Assembly: GCA_024244705.1 (NCBI GenBank)
Contig: JAAEOK010000032.1
Span: forward strand, 62,001-126,000
Direction of reading: 5' to 3'
From: Alphaproteobacteria bacterium
GTDB lineage: Bacteria; Pseudomonadota; Alphaproteobacteria; JAAEOK01
DNA: 64,000 bases
Below are positions 50,875 to 61,491 of the stretch, one piece after another. Each line of letters opens with the position of its first letter. Within the stretch, counting starts at the first letter, position 1. The position numbers were made by a program, and so were the translations under genes. The notes under the pieces are model-generated. The model was given only the letters and a program-made list of their open reading frames with translations. It was not told where the DNA came from and did not search any database.

Positions 50875-53858
50875 TGGTGTTCTTCCTCCGTGGGTTTGGT
50901 TTCGAGCATGGCCGCCGGGCGTTGAATAATATCGTCAAAAATAGCCCGAACGCGTGTCGCCGTGTTCTGCAATTTGACCTCCAGGTCCGCGAAGTCAACG
51001 GCGTTCGCCGCCTTGGCCAGGGTATCCTTGAGACCCTGGGGTGCCACCTCCGGATCAAAACCGAGATCAAGGGTCAGCCGCAACAACCCCTGCATCTGGT
51101 GCCACAGATGGGACGCTTCGCGGAGCGTATCGGCGTCGCCGGCGTCGATTAGCCCGGCGTCACCTATTTTTTGCAAGGCTGCGATCGTGTTCGTAGCCAA
51201 TATCTCTGGTTGGTTGGCGGCGTGGCGCAATTGCATATATTGAGCAACGAACTCGATATCGACGAGACCACCGCGAACATGCTTGCTATCCCAGACCGAA
51301 TCTGCCGGATGTTCCCCTTCGATCCGTACCCGCATCTCGGCTACGTCATGGAGCAACGCATCGGGCGGTCGCGGTCGCGTCAGCGTGGCTCCAATTATTT
51401 TCTCTATCGCGGCGCGAAGCGCTGGCGGCCCCGATACCACCCGCGCGCGCGTCAATGCCATATGCTCCCAAGTCCAAGCCGTGTCACTCTGATAGGTTCG
51501 AAAGGCGTCGAGGCTGGATGCGATCGGCCCCTGGTTGCCTGATGGCCGCAACCGCATATCGACTTCGTAAAGCGTTCCTTCCGCTGTCGGCGCGGTTAGG
51601 CAACTGAGAAATCTTTGACTCAAGCGCGCGTAATAGTGGCTTGGCGCGAGCGGCTTCGGTCCACCGATCGATTCCGCCTCGCTCCCCACGTCGTAAACGA
51701 AGATGAGGTCGAGGTCCGATGTAACAGTCATTTCTCTACCGCCGAGGCGGCCGAGCGCGATCACCGCCATACCGCCTTGCCCGAATGAGCCATGCTGGAG
51801 GGCAAATTCCTTTTCGACATAACCCTGGAGCGCTTCAATATTTAGATCGGCGATATCGGCGAGTGTGTATCCAACGACCTCCGCATCGCACCGATTGCGC
51901 AGCATTTGAACGCCGAGACGGAAGACATAGTCTTTGGTCCAGCGGCGTGTAAGGTCGAGGACATCCTCAAAATCGCGGGCCCGCCACAGCACCGCGTGAA
52001 GTTGATCGGAAAGTCCGTCGCGTGGCGGTGGGGGGTCGAAAAAATCCGCCGACAAGACAGCGTCAAGGAGCCCGGCGTTGCGGCTCAGATGATCGGCGAG
52101 CCGGGGGGCGCTGCCCATTATCTCGGCAAGCAAATCGATCAAACCGGGATTGGAGTGAAACAACGAGAAGACCTGTATGCCGGCGGGGAGGCGGGCGAGA
52201 AACTCGTCGAATTTCATCAACGCCGCGAGTGGATTTGCCGTTTTTGAGAATGCCGACAACAGAGCCGGCATCAAGGCGGTCAAAATCTGGCGTGTCCGGT
52301 TGTTGCGGGTCGCCCGATAACGGCCGTGGTGCCAGCCACGAATGACCGCTGCGACCGAGCGCGGATCGGCATAGCCCATTTCGGTAAGGGTCGCGAGTGT
52401 GCCGGGATCGTCTTCGGAGCCGGTAAAAACGAGATTGCCCGGCCCACTTAGCGATGGTGCCTCTTCGAACAGCTGCGCATATTGCTCCTCGACGGCACGC
52501 ATGTTTTGGAGCAGTGCCGTCTCAAGCGCCTCGCCGTCGGGATAGCCGAGGAAGACCGCCAATGCGGTCAAACCGGCATCATCGGATGGCAAGGTCTGGG
52601 TCTGGCGATCGTCGATCATTTGAAGGCGGTGTTCTACTCGGCGCAAGAAACGGTAACTGTCGATCAAGATATCGGCTGCCGACTCGTTGATATGACCGGC
52701 CCTGGCCAAAGCGCGCAGCGCGTCGCAGGTCGCGGGCAGCCGAACATCGGGATTGCGACCACCCCAAACCAATTGCTGTGTTTGCGCAAAAAACTCGATC
52801 TCCCGGATACCTCCTCTTCCGAGCTTGATATTGTGGCCGTGAAGCGCGACGTCGGCGCCTCCTCGGTGAGCGTGAATCTGGCGCTTGATGGAATGAATGT
52901 CCTCGATGGCGGCGAAATCCAGGTTCTTGCGCCACACGAATGGGGTCAGATAATCGATAAAGGCACTGCCCGCCCGGAAATCGCCGGCGATCGGACGGGC
53001 CTTTATCATCGCTGCTCGTTCCCAGTTTTGTCCGGTACTTTCGTAATAGGTTTCCGCGGCTCGGACCGAAACCGCCAATGGGGTCGAAGCCGGATCCGGC
53101 CTCAGTCTCAGGTCGGTTCGAAAGACATATCCATCCTTTGTTTGTTCGTCGAGGGTCCGCATCAAGTTTCGGGTCAAACGAACCATGGTTTTCTGAAGGG
53201 AGATGGGCTCGTCCGTCGCCACGATTTCGTCGTCGAACAGGACGATCAGGTCGATGTCGCTCGAATAGTTGAGCTCCTGTGCACCGAGTTTTCCCACTGC
53301 CAGGACGATAAAGCCGGAACCGGTTTGCGGATCATTCGGGTCGGCCAGCCTAAGGCCGCCTGCCTTTGCGGTCTCTCTAAGGTGGAACGCGACGGCCTCG
53401 CCGACCGCAGCGTCCGCGAAGGCGGAGAGATGTGAAACGACTTGTTCCAACGTCCATCGCCCGGTGATATCGCAGATACCGGTGAGCAATGCCATTCGCC
53501 GCCTCGCGGTTCGTAGCAAGCGATCGATTTCGGAGGAACTCTGTACCGTAGAGCCACGCTTGCGAAGATCGTCGGCAAGTGCTGCAAAGGCCAGGCGCGG
53601 GTCGGCTTCGGTAAAGCGTACCAAAAACGGTAGTTCTTGAACCGCGCAACGGCCCAGAAACGGACTGTTGCCGAATATGGCGTCGAGAATTTTGCCGCCC
53701 AGCGGATCGCCGTCAAAATCCATCGCCAAACCGCCGATTTGGGCGTCTGAGCACCCTGTCGCGGCTTCCCGCCAACGCTCCCGTCCCAGCGCGGCCCGTT
53801 CCGGATCGGCCGGGAGGGGTAGAATGGCGGGGTCAGGCAGCAGATTCGAAATGTCCAT
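50871..53858 (-). CDS. glnE: Glutamine synthetase adenylyltransferase/deadenylase
   Basis: Bifunctional enzyme switching glutamine synthetase off (adenylylation) and on (phosphorolysis) according to PII signals. The 995-aa product has two nucleotidyltransferase halves: the N-terminal deadenylase with GKLGAQELNYSSDIDLIVLFD and the C-terminal adenylylase with GRLGGREMTVTSDLDLIFVYD, both with paired Asp residues, separated by the regulatory helical region. ATG 53858 with GGAAGCC upstream is preferred to 53885. It heads the glnE-bcp-DUF455 operon and is divergent from the YhdP-like gene. Confidence 0.95.
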   Translation of the reverse strand: MDISNLLPDPAILPLPADPERAALGRERWREAATGCSDAQIGGLAMDFDGDPLGGKILDAIFGNSPFLGRCAVQELPFLVRFTEADPRLAFAALADDLRKRGSTVQSSSEIDRLLRTARRRMALLTGICDITGRWTLEQVVSHLSAFADAAVGEAVAFHLRETAKAGGLRLADPNDPQTGSGFIVLAVGKLGAQELNYSSDIDLIVLFDDEIVATDEPISLQKTMVRLTRNLMRTLDEQTKDGYVFRTDLRLRPDPASTPLAVSVRAAETYYESTGQNWERAAMIKARPIAGDFRAGSAFIDYLTPFVWRKNLDFAAIEDIHSIKRQIHAHRGGADVALHGHNIKLGRGGIREIEFFAQTQQLVWGGRNPDVRLPATCDALRALARAGHINESAADILIDSYRFLRRVEHRLQMIDDRQTQTLPSDDAGLTALAVFLGYPDGEALETALLQNMRAVEEQYAQLFEEAPSLSGPGNLVFTGSEDDPGTLATLTEMGYADPRSVAAVIRGWHHGRYRATRNNRTRQILTALMPALLSAFSKTANPLAALMKFDEFLARLPAGIQVFSLFHSNPGLIDLLAEIMGSAPRLADHLSRNAGLLDAVLSADFFDPPPPRDGLSDQLHAVLWRARDFEDVLDLTRRWTKDYVFRLGVQMLRNRCDAEVVGYTLADIADLNIEALQGYVEKEFALQHGSFGQGGMAVIALGRLGGREMTVTSDLDLIFVYDVGSEAESIGGPKPLAPSHYYARLSQRFLSCLTAPTAEGTLYEVDMRLRPSGNQGPIASSLDAFRTYQSDTAWTWEHMALTRARVVSGPPALRAAIEKIIGATLTRPRPPDALLHDVAEMRVRIEGEHPADSVWDSKHVRGGLVDIEFVAQYMQLRHAANQPEILATNTIAALQKIGDAGLIDAGDADTLREASHLWHQMQGLLRLTLDLGFDPEVAPQGLKDTLAKAANAVDFADLEVKLQNTATRVRAIFDDIIQRPAAMLETKPTEEEHQ

Positions 53859-53891
53859 TCCAGCCGGCTTCCTTTTGCGGCACACTCGCCG

Positions 53892-56800
53892 ATGCTAGTG
53901 AACCGGTCAAGAGCACGCGGGGACTGCTCGATTGTGATTCGTCGTACGACAAAAATCGCCCTGGAAGTATTGGGAATCATCCTTGCCGGCGTCGCGGTTC
54001 TGGCGGGCTTGGCCGCATGGCGATTGTCCACCGGCCCGATCTCCATCGATTTTCTTGCTCCATATCTGGAGGAAGACCTCGCATCGCCCGACAACTCATA
54101 TTTCCTAAAACTCGGTGACCTCGAAGTGATTTGGGGCGGGTGGTCGAGGGCCCTGACGCTCCAAGCCGACAACGTCAAGTTATTCCGGCAAGACGGCACA
54201 TTGATTACAAGTATCCCGTTGATCGAAATCGGGTTGAGCGCAAGCGCCCTGCTGTACGGTGATCTCGCCCCGACAAGCCTGTTTCTGATCGATCCGAAGC
54301 TTCGCTTGCGGCGCAGCGCGGACGGACAAATCTCCTTCGGTCTTGGCGGGGCGGAACGTGAAAACGAACCGATAAATGAAGGGGCTAGTGAGGCCGTTAA
54401 GAATTTTATTCTTGGCCTAGCTGCAAAGCCCAACCGCGATCAGCCGAGCGGCTATTTGACCGACCTGAGAATCATCAATGGTGATGTCAATGTTGTCGAC
54501 GAACGATTCGCTATGGTGTGGGATGTTCCCGACGCCACGATCGATCTACAGCGCGACAAGATTGGACTTCGCCTAGACGCCGATTTCAATCTCAATTTCC
54601 TCGGCGAAATCACCACGGTTCACGCATCCGGTATCTACAATCGCGAATTGGCGACACTGGTCCTCGGCGTAGGATTCGCCAATCTTGTTCCGCCCAGCTT
54701 CGCCGACCGAATAGACGCCTTGGACTATTTGACGGCGTTTGATTTCGCGTTCGACGGCGATTTGTCGTTCGCGGTCGACATAACCGGGGAGGTGGTGGAT
54801 ATCGAGGTCAACTTGTCGTCCGGACCCGGTCGCTTCATCAGCCCGGATCTATACCCCGACGGATTGGGCGTCGAGGCGGTGCAATTGAGCGGTCGCCTAG
54901 GCGAGAACCTCGACAGCGTGGCAATCGATAACCTTCTGGTGGATCTCGGCGGACCCGCGCTGGTCATCGCCGGCGAGGTCAACGGCCTTCGGTCGGCGCC
55001 CATTATCGATGCAGACATCGCGTTAAGCGATCTCCCGGTCGATGATTTTGGTCGCATTTGGCCGCTCGGCGTCGGCGAGGGCGCCCGAGACTGGATCACG
55101 GAGAATTTGAGCGATGGCGTCGTTCATGAGGTCCGGGCGACGGGAAAGCTGACAGCGTTGGACCCGGACCTCGATAATTTCAGGGTGGACGGGCTCGACG
55201 GCACGATGAAATATAGCGGCGTAACGGTTGAGTATCTCCGCCCTATGCCGCCGGTGCGAAACGTCGAAGGAACGACACGGTTCAACGACCAGCGTTTCGA
55301 CATCTTTATCGACAGCGGCGGTATTGACGATCTCGTGGTCGCGGGTGGCCGGGTCGGAATAACCAGATTCGATAATCCGCCTGAACACGCGGCCATAGAT
55401 CTGACGGTTGCCGGCCCGGTCGCACAGGCGCTAGCCCTGATCGACAATCCGCCGCTTCGCTATGCATCAAAAATGGACATCGACCCGGCCACAATTGGCG
55501 GCGATTCGAATATTCATTTGCGACTCGCCTTTCCGTTGCTGAACGCGATTAGCGTCGATGAATTGAATCCCAAAGCGGCGGCGAAGATCTCGGCGCTAAA
55601 GTGGGCGGACGTGGTCGATACTGTGGATGTCGAGGACGGCAATCTATCCCTCGACGTCGATGAGAAACGGATGATCGCGGACGGCACCGTGACCGCCGCG
55701 GGAAAACCGATCGATGTCAACTGGACAGAAAACTTTACCGACACGGAAACCGTCAGCGAGGTAAGGATCTCCGGTTTTGTCGACGATGCAACCCTGCAAG
55801 AGGTCGCGTCGGAATTGTCGCCATTTCTGGCTGGGTCGGCAAAGGTCGATTTGCACTACACTTCCTATCATGGAGGTGGAGCGACTTTGGCGGCTGTCTG
55901 TGACTTCTCAGATTCGAGTATGGCCTTTCCAGTCCTCGCTTGGACCAAAGGGGAGGGCGAGCCCGGACACGCGGAGTTTACGCTCAAACTCGAGGATTCC
56001 AAACCAGTCGAAATCGAGCGTTTCGAATTCACGTCAGGGGGCATGATTGCCCGCGGCGGCGCAACATTTACGCCTTCTTCGGATGGCGTGCAGTCGGTGA
56101 CAATCGATGAGTTATCGACCGGGGAGACTCAGATTGCCGGCACGATCAATTTCGAATCCGGAAACCTTAGCGGTTTCAAGGTCACGGGCAAAAGCCTCGA
56201 CCTCACGCACATCATGGATGAGTGGTTCAATAAGACCGACGAAACCGACGCAGACGTCAAAGAAGAGACGAAAGGCAACCTCGACATTCAGGCCGAGGTT
56301 GGCAGGCTATATTTCAATTTTGAGGAACAGCGCTTCGTCGACGATTTTCGGCTATCGGTCCAACGGCGCGGCACGTTTATTCAATCGGCGAATGTCGAAA
56401 TGAAATTGCCCAAACGGGGCGAGATTTTTGGCATGTCGATCGAACCAACCGGAAATATCCGCTTCCTGTCGGCCTCGACCGAGGATGCGGGCGATTTGTT
56501 TCGGGTACTCGGAATTGTCGATACGTTGGAAGGCGGTAAACTAAGCCTGAGCGGACAGTTCAATGACAGCAAGGACGAGCAAGTTCTGTCCGCCAAACTC
56601 AAAATTATCGATTTTTATGCCGTCGATGCGCCGATTCTGGCGCAGATTCTCACGGTGGCGTCGTTCACCGGTATTGTCGATGTTCTCAATGGACGCGGAA
56701 TCTACTTCGATGTCCTCGAGGGCGACATCGATGCCGTCGGCGACCTCTACACAATTTCGAACGGGCGCGCGCATGGTTCTGCATTGGGCCTAACGATGAA

Positions 56801-57110
56801 CGGAACCTACGACGACGAAAAGGATCGGATAGCGTTCCAAGGGACAATTGTTCCGGCCTATTTCTTCAACAGCCTGCTCGGCAATATCCCTCTCATCGGA
56901 AATATTCTGGTTGGCGAAAAGGGCAGCGGCATTTTCGCCGTTTCCTATTCGGTCTCGGGGCCGCAGGAAACTCCCGAGGTTTCGGTTAACCCGCTTTCCG
57001 CCCTCTTGCCGGGGGTCATGCGCGATATTTTGACTGGCGCGGGCCCCTCGGACTCGGATGAGAAACCGCTCTATCCTTATGACGGGGCGAACGAACCTCG
57101 CAACAAATAG
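53892..57110 (+). CDS. YhdP/AsmA-like envelope protein (DUF3971 + AsmA_2)
   Basis: A 1072-aa protein with one N-terminal transmembrane helix (LEVLGIILAGVAVLAGLAAW) and a very long periplasmic beta-rich part. DUF3971 spans roughly residues 200-480 and the AsmA_2-like C-terminal part (LRIAGRVGITR-type repeats; FDVLEGDIDAVGDLYTISNGRAHGSALGLTMNG) the last 300. Such proteins form bridge-like grooves thought to carry phospholipids between membranes (YhdP, TamB and AsmA in E. coli). The annotated start is ATG 53892; a GTG a little downstream (VIRRTTKIAL) is an alternative. The region beyond about residue 480 has only weak recognisable motifs. Confidence 0.8.
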   Translation: MLVNRSRARGDCSIVIRRTTKIALEVLGIILAGVAVLAGLAAWRLSTGPISIDFLAPYLEEDLASPDNSYFLKLGDLEVIWGGWSRALTLQADNVKLFRQDGTLITSIPLIEIGLSASALLYGDLAPTSLFLIDPKLRLRRSADGQISFGLGGAERENEPINEGASEAVKNFILGLAAKPNRDQPSGYLTDLRIINGDVNVVDERFAMVWDVPDATIDLQRDKIGLRLDADFNLNFLGEITTVHASGIYNRELATLVLGVGFANLVPPSFADRIDALDYLTAFDFAFDGDLSFAVDITGEVVDIEVNLSSGPGRFISPDLYPDGLGVEAVQLSGRLGENLDSVAIDNLLVDLGGPALVIAGEVNGLRSAPIIDADIALSDLPVDDFGRIWPLGVGEGARDWITENLSDGVVHEVRATGKLTALDPDLDNFRVDGLDGTMKYSGVTVEYLRPMPPVRNVEGTTRFNDQRFDIFIDSGGIDDLVVAGGRVGITRFDNPPEHAAIDLTVAGPVAQALALIDNPPLRYASKMDIDPATIGGDSNIHLRLAFPLLNAISVDELNPKAAAKISALKWADVVDTVDVEDGNLSLDVDEKRMIADGTVTAAGKPIDVNWTENFTDTETVSEVRISGFVDDATLQEVASELSPFLAGSAKVDLHYTSYHGGGATLAAVCDFSDSSMAFPVLAWTKGEGEPGHAEFTLKLEDSKPVEIERFEFTSGGMIARGGATFTPSSDGVQSVTIDELSTGETQIAGTINFESGNLSGFKVTGKSLDLTHIMDEWFNKTDETDADVKEETKGNLDIQAEVGRLYFNFEEQRFVDDFRLSVQRRGTFIQSANVEMKLPKRGEIFGMSIEPTGNIRFLSASTEDAGDLFRVLGIVDTLEGGKLSLSGQFNDSKDEQVLSAKLKIIDFYAVDAPILAQILTVASFTGIVDVLNGRGIYFDVLEGDIDAVGDLYTISNGRAHGSALGLTMNGTYDDEKDRIAFQGTIVPAYFFNSLLGNIPLIGNILVGEKGSGIFAVSYSVSGPQETPEVSVNPLSALLPGVMRDILTGAGPSDSDEKPLYPYDGANEPRNK

Positions 57111-57123
57111 ATCTCTTGAGTGG

Positions 57124-58377
57124 TCAGGTCGTGCCGACGAGGGCATGACGCTTGCGGCCCGCCGAGAGCTTCAATACCCCATCGGGCCCGAGATCGGACG
57201 TCGTTACCATCCGGTTTGAATCGGAAATCTTCTGATCGTTCAGCCGCCCGCCCCCGCCGGCGATCAGGCGGCGCGCCTCGCCGTTGCTGCTGGCCAGGCC
57301 GGCTTTGCAGAACAGAGCGAATGCAGGAATCCCCGTCTCCAGTTCCGCGCCAGGTACGTCGATTTTTGGCAATGCGTCGCCTGACGTCCCTTCTTCGAAT
57401 GTCAGGCGTGCGGTCTCCGCCGCTTCGAGGGCCACAGCGTCGCCATGCGCCAAGCGCGTTGCTTCCGTTGCGAGAATCTTTTTTGCCTCGTTTATTTCGT
57501 TCCCGCCCAAATGTTCGAGGCGACCGATCTCATCGATCGTGAGGTCGGTGAAGAGGCGAAGGAAACGACCGACATCCGCGTCCTCGGTATTGCGCCAATA
57601 CTGCCAGTAGTCATATGTGCTCAAACGATCGGCATTGAGCCAAACCGCACCCTGCGCCGTCTTGCCCATTTTTGCGCCGGACGCCGTGGTAATCAGTGGT
57701 GACGTAAGGCCGAACAAAGACCGCTGGTCGATCCGTCGTCCAAGTTCGACACCGCTGATGATATTTCCCCATTGGTCCGAACCGCCCATTTGCAAAACGC
57801 AATCGTAGCGGCGTGAAAGCTCAAGGAAATCGTAAGCCTGGAGGACCATGTAGTTAAACTCGAGGAAGGTGAGGGGCTGCTCTCGGTCAAGCCGGAGCCT
57901 GACGCTATCGAAAGTCAACATCCGGTTGATTGTGAAATAGCCGCCAATTTCGCGCAGGAACGAAACATATCCTAGTCGATCGAGCCATTCCGCATTGTTG
58001 ACCATGATGGCATCGGTCGGGCCGTCGCCAAACTCCAAGAAGCGCTCGAATATCCGCTTGATGCCGGTCATGTTTCGCGCGATCTCGGTTTCGCTGAGAA
58101 GCTTTCGGCTTTCATCCTTTCCCGACGGGTCGCCGATCTTAGTCGTGCCGCCGCCCATAAGGACGATGGGCTTGTGCCCCGAGCGTTGCAGCAGTCGGAG
58201 AAGCATGATCGGCACCAGGGAGCCGACATGAAGACTGTCGGCCGTGCAGTCGAAGCCGATATAGGCGGGCAGAGGGCCCTGGTATGCCAGTGAGTCGAGT
58301 TCCGCTTCATCCGTGCACTGGTGGATGAACCCACGCTCTTTGACGGCCTGCATGAACTCGGAGCGGAGTTTGGTCAT
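57124..58377 (-). CDS. tyrS: Tyrosyl-tRNA synthetase
   Basis: Charges tRNA-Tyr. The 417-aa class I synthetase shows the HIGH variant in [12 protein letters not shown], the tyrosine site ([12 protein letters not shown] and [10 protein letters not shown]), the KMSKS variant [14 protein letters not shown], and a C-terminal S4 RNA-binding domain ([21 protein letters not shown]). The ATG at 58377 is preceded by GGTGGGG and starts at MTKLRSEF; a GTG at 58392 is the other option. It is convergent with the YhdP-like gene (13 bases apart). Confidence 0.96.
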   Translation of the reverse strand: MTKLRSEFMQAVKERGFIHQCTDEAELDSLAYQGPLPAYIGFDCTADSLHVGSLVPIMLLRLLQRSGHKPIVLMGGGTTKIGDPSGKDESRKLLSETEIARNMTGIKRIFERFLEFGDGPTDAIMVNNAEWLDRLGYVSFLREIGGYFTINRMLTFDSVRLRLDREQPLTFLEFNYMVLQAYDFLELSRRYDCVLQMGGSDQWGNIISGVELGRRIDQRSLFGLTSPLITTASGAKMGKTAQGAVWLNADRLSTYDYWQYWRNTEDADVGRFLRLFTDLTIDEIGRLEHLGGNEINEAKKILATEATRLAHGDAVALEAAETARLTFEEGTSGDALPKIDVPGAELETGIPAFALFCKAGLASSNGEARRLIAGGGGRLNDQKISDSNRMVTTSDLGPDGVLKLSAGRKRHALVGTT

Positions 58378-58489
58378 ATCAAAGGGCCCCACCTATCAGA
58401 TCGGTGCCCCAAGGCGGATTCGCATTGGCCATATCGCGTGAGCGGATTCAATCGTCACAAACACCGCCAACCGGCCCGTCGCCGAGACC

Positions 58490-59143
58490 TCAGGCGGCCG
58501 CCGACTTGAGATTGGCGTCAAGGTATTTTTCGACACTTCTGATCAGTTTAGGCATACCGTCGTTGTGAAAGAAGTGGTTCGCTCCCTTGATGGTTTGGTA
58601 GTCGATCGTGATTCCCTTTTGAAGCGAAAGCTTGTCGACCAGTTTCTGCACCGATTCCTGGGGCACCAATTCGTCCTGATCGCCTTGCACAATAAGCCCC
58701 GACGACGGACACGGGGCGAGAAAGGTGAAATCATAGGTGTGAGCGGGCGGCGCGACCGAAATGAACCCCTCGATCTCGGGACGGCGCATGAGCAGCTGCA
58801 TGCCGATCCATGCACCGAATGAGAATCCGGTAATCCAACATCCGGCCGCGTTGGCATTTTGGCTTTGTAACCAATCGAGTGCGGAGGCGGCGTCGCTAAG
58901 TTCGCCCTCACCACGGTCGAAAACGCCCTGCGAACGGCCGACCCCGCGAAAATTAAAGCGCAAGACCGAAAAGCCGCGGCGCACGAACACGTGATGCAGG
59001 TGATAAACCACCTTGTTGTTCATCGTTCCCCCGTGCTCGGGGTGGGGATGGAGCAGCAAGGCGACAGGCGCGCCCGGCTGACGGGCATGGTGATAGCGGC
59101 CTTCGATCCGCCCTTCCGGGCCGTTGATGATCACTTCCGGCAT
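58490..59143 (-). CDS. Alpha/beta hydrolase of the serine-esterase type
   Basis: A 217-aa alpha/beta hydrolase. The nucleophile elbow is GFSFGAW (Ser), the acid is Asp in VQGDQDELVP, the His is in GANHFFHND, and the oxyanion segment is LLLHPHPEHGGTMNN. The pattern HPHPxxGGTMxN is typical of a family found widely in proteobacteria (PF02129/BAAT-like dienelactone hydrolases) next to cysteine-desulfurase/Suf genes, as here. ATG 59143 follows GAGGAA; the frame goes on to 59194. No substrate is known. Confidence 0.88.
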   Translation of the reverse strand: MPEVIINGPEGRIEGRYHHARQPGAPVALLLHPHPEHGGTMNNKVVYHLHHVFVRRGFSVLRFNFRGVGRSQGVFDRGEGELSDAASALDWLQSQNANAAGCWITGFSFGAWIGMQLLMRRPEIEGFISVAPPAHTYDFTFLAPCPSSGLIVQGDQDELVPQESVQKLVDKLSLQKGITIDYQTIKGANHFFHNDGMPKLIRSVEKYLDANLKSAAA

Positions 59144-59358
59144 AGGTTCCTCGTTGCCCTGATACAGGCGTGTGCCGCGCAGGTTGATCCCCACATGGCG
59201 TACGGGAATGGTCGGACGCAGCTCGAATTCCCGGCACCGCCAATCTTGACCGGCGTAGTCGTGCTATCTATATCACGACTCGAAAACGCGGCTGCCAGAG
59301 CCGCGTTTATGTCGGTTTCAAAGCTCGGTGCAGCGCTAATATCTCTACGAGAGCCAAT

Positions 59359-60096
59359 TTGTTCAAGCAAATTCGGGACGAGATCGATGGTATGATGAGC
59401 CGCGACCCGGCCGCCCGCTCCTGGGTCGAGGTCGTGCTGTGCTATCCCGGATTTCACGCCCTAGTATTGCACCGTGTTGCCCATGCCGCATGGCGTCGTG
59501 GGTGGCGGCTGGCGGGACGGTTTATCTCGCAAATTGGCCGTTTTTTCACTGGTATCGAAATTCATCCGGGCGCGCGCATCGGAAAAGGCCTGTTCATTGA
59601 TCATGGCATGGGCGTCGTCATTGGCGAGACCTCGCAGATCGGGAACAACGTGACCTTGTACCATGGAGTGACGCTCGGCGGCATTGCGCCGTCGGTGGAT
59701 TCCGATACCCAGCGCGATCGAAAACGGCACCCGACGCTTTGCGACGGGGTTATTGTCGGTTCTGGGGCGCAAATTCTTGGCCCGATCGAGATTGGGGAGG
59801 ATGCGCGCATTGGCGCCAATTCAGTGGTCGTCAAGGAGGTGCCGGCCGGTGTCACGGTGACCGGAATACCGTCCCGGGTAGTTATGCGGCGCGACAAAAG
59901 AGGACAACACCGTTTCGTCGCCTATGGCACCCCGCTCAGCGATTTGCCCGATCCTATGGTTCGCGCCATCGAGGACCTGCGGCACGAAATAAGCGTTCTC
60001 CAGGCGCGTCTTGACGCAGCCGAGGCAACCAGTGCCGCCGGCGACAAAGCGGCCGCCAAAGATGCGCAGGTCGGAGGCGAAAAAGCGGCGAGTTGA
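59359..60096 (+). CDS. cysE: Serine O-acetyltransferase
   Basis: Makes O-acetylserine, the carbon acceptor for cysteine synthesis. The 245-aa product has the N-terminal helical bundle ([38 protein letters not shown]) and the left-handed parallel beta-helix of hexapeptide repeats with [13 protein letters not shown], where the catalytic His is in the FIDHGMG segment. The start is TTG at 59359; no ATG fits the conserved [10 protein letters not shown] start. It begins the cysE-desulfurase-ferredoxin block. The C terminus has a low-complexity tail of about 40 residues ([15 protein letters not shown]). Confidence 0.93.
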   Translation: MFKQIRDEIDGMMSRDPAARSWVEVVLCYPGFHALVLHRVAHAAWRRGWRLAGRFISQIGRFFTGIEIHPGARIGKGLFIDHGMGVVIGETSQIGNNVTLYHGVTLGGIAPSVDSDTQRDRKRHPTLCDGVIVGSGAQILGPIEIGEDARIGANSVVVKEVPAGVTVTGIPSRVVMRRDKRGQHRFVAYGTPLSDLPDPMVRAIEDLRHEISVLQARLDAAEATSAAGDKAAAKDAQVGGEKAAS

Positions 60097-60351
60097 TGCG
60101 CCGCCGAGATGGCCCTGATGTGAAGACCGGCCGAACGGTGTCTGTGGCGGTCATCGACCTCGCCCGTGAGGGCGAGAACCGAATCGTGTGCCGCGGCGAC
60201 ACGCCTTCGGGGCGCCGTTCACGGAGAATTTGGGACCAACCTGGCGGTCGAGGTTTTCGTTTCCCAGGTTGGTTATTCATGGCAGATGTTTGCCAGCGGC
60301 GCACGGCAGGCAGCCGAATCCAATGCGTCGCCGTAGCCTCGGAGTGAAATC
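60097..60351 (+). other. Intergenic stretch between cysE and the first desulfurase
   Basis: The ATG at 60096 overlaps the cysE stop and heads an open frame of 84 codons, but it shows no family similarity, is rich in Arg and Gly, and has no ribosome site. Another short frame ends at about 60336. I see no recognisable gene; a decayed gene or leader is possible. A GGAG ribosome site at 60341-60344 belongs to the next gene. Confidence 0.4.
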
Positions 60352-61482
60352 GTGCCGATGCGCGAAAAGCCCATCTATATGGACCACAATGCGACGGTCC
60401 CGGTACGGCCGGCGGTTGCTGAGGCGGTTGCGGCCGCGTTTTGCATCGCTGGCAACGCTTCATCGGTGCACAGTTTCGGGCGCGGCGCGCGCAATGCCAT
60501 AGAGACGGCGCGCGAGCAGGTTGCAAGACTTGTCGGGCTTGCTTCGGCGGACCAGATAGTCTTCACCAGCGGCGGAACCGAGGCGAATAATCTCGCGCTC
60601 AAGGGCAGTGGGCGCGATCAGATTCTGGTTTCTGCCATTGAACACGATTCGGTGTTGTCCGCCGCATCGCCGGAACATCATCTGCCGGTCGATGAGTTGG
60701 GGAGATGCGAGCTCGATCGGCTTGCGGATAAGGTGGTGCAAGCAGAATCGCCCACTATCGTATCAATCATGCTCGCCAATAATGAGACCGGCGTCGTACA
60801 ACCCGTGTCGCGGGTCGCCGAAATAGCACACCGCGCCGGCGCCTTGGTGCACAGCGACGCCGTCCAGGCCGCGGGGAAAATGCACATCGATTTCGAAGCC
60901 CTCGGGGTCGACATGTTGTCGCTTTCCGCACACAAGATCGGCGGACCCCAGGGGATCGGCGCCCTGGTGGTTCGAGACGATGTCGACCTCAGCCCAACTT
61001 CTTTCGGCGGCGGTCAGGAGCGCCGCCGCCGCGCGGGAACGGAGAATTTGCCCGGAATTGTGGGCTTTGGCGTGGCCGCCGAGATCGCCGCTGCGGAGAT
61101 CCAGGCGTCGCGGCAGCAGGCCAATTGGCGCGATGCGTTGGAAGCGGAGGTGATGAGCTTGGTGCCGGCTGCGCGTATCGCGGGCGACGGCGCCGAACGG
61201 CTGCCGAACACGACTTGTCTGATCACCCCGGGCATGTCCGCGGAAACCCAGGTAATGGCGCTCGATCTCGCCGGGATCGCGGTCAGTGCGGGCGCCGCCT
61301 GCTCGTCAGGGAAAGTTGCTCCGTCGCATGTTTTGCGTGCCATGGGGTATGACGAGTCCTCTGCCGCAAGCGCCATCCGGATCAGCCTCGGCTGGACATC
61401 CAAGCGCAGCGATATCGATCGTTTTGTGAGCGCGTGGCGGGAGCTGGTCGCGCGGACCGGCGGTCTACCGTCGGCGGCATGA
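60352..61482 (+). CDS. Cysteine desulfurase family protein, first copy
   Basis: PLP enzyme of the NifS/IscS family, 376 aa. PLP lysine in SLSAHKIGGPQGIGALV; VFTSGGTEANNLAL; the active-site Cys in the extended loop GAACSSGKVAPSHVLRAMG. This loop type (ACSSGxxxxSHVL) is nearer to NifS-like enzymes than to IscS. Start GTG 60352 with GGAGTG upstream; ATG 60358 is the alternative. Followed 9 bases later by a second desulfurase. Confidence 0.92.
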   Translation: MPMREKPIYMDHNATVPVRPAVAEAVAAAFCIAGNASSVHSFGRGARNAIETAREQVARLVGLASADQIVFTSGGTEANNLALKGSGRDQILVSAIEHDSVLSAASPEHHLPVDELGRCELDRLADKVVQAESPTIVSIMLANNETGVVQPVSRVAEIAHRAGALVHSDAVQAAGKMHIDFEALGVDMLSLSAHKIGGPQGIGALVVRDDVDLSPTSFGGGQERRRRAGTENLPGIVGFGVAAEIAAAEIQASRQQANWRDALEAEVMSLVPAARIAGDGAERLPNTTCLITPGMSAETQVMALDLAGIAVSAGAACSSGKVAPSHVLRAMGYDESSAASAIRISLGWTSKRSDIDRFVSAWRELVARTGGLPSAA

Positions 61483-61491
61483 GTGGCGGCG

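Noticed and set aside
60096-60347. 84-codon open frame after cysE
   Set aside because: No ribosome site, no similarity and Arg/Gly-rich composition; kept only as an unassigned stretch.
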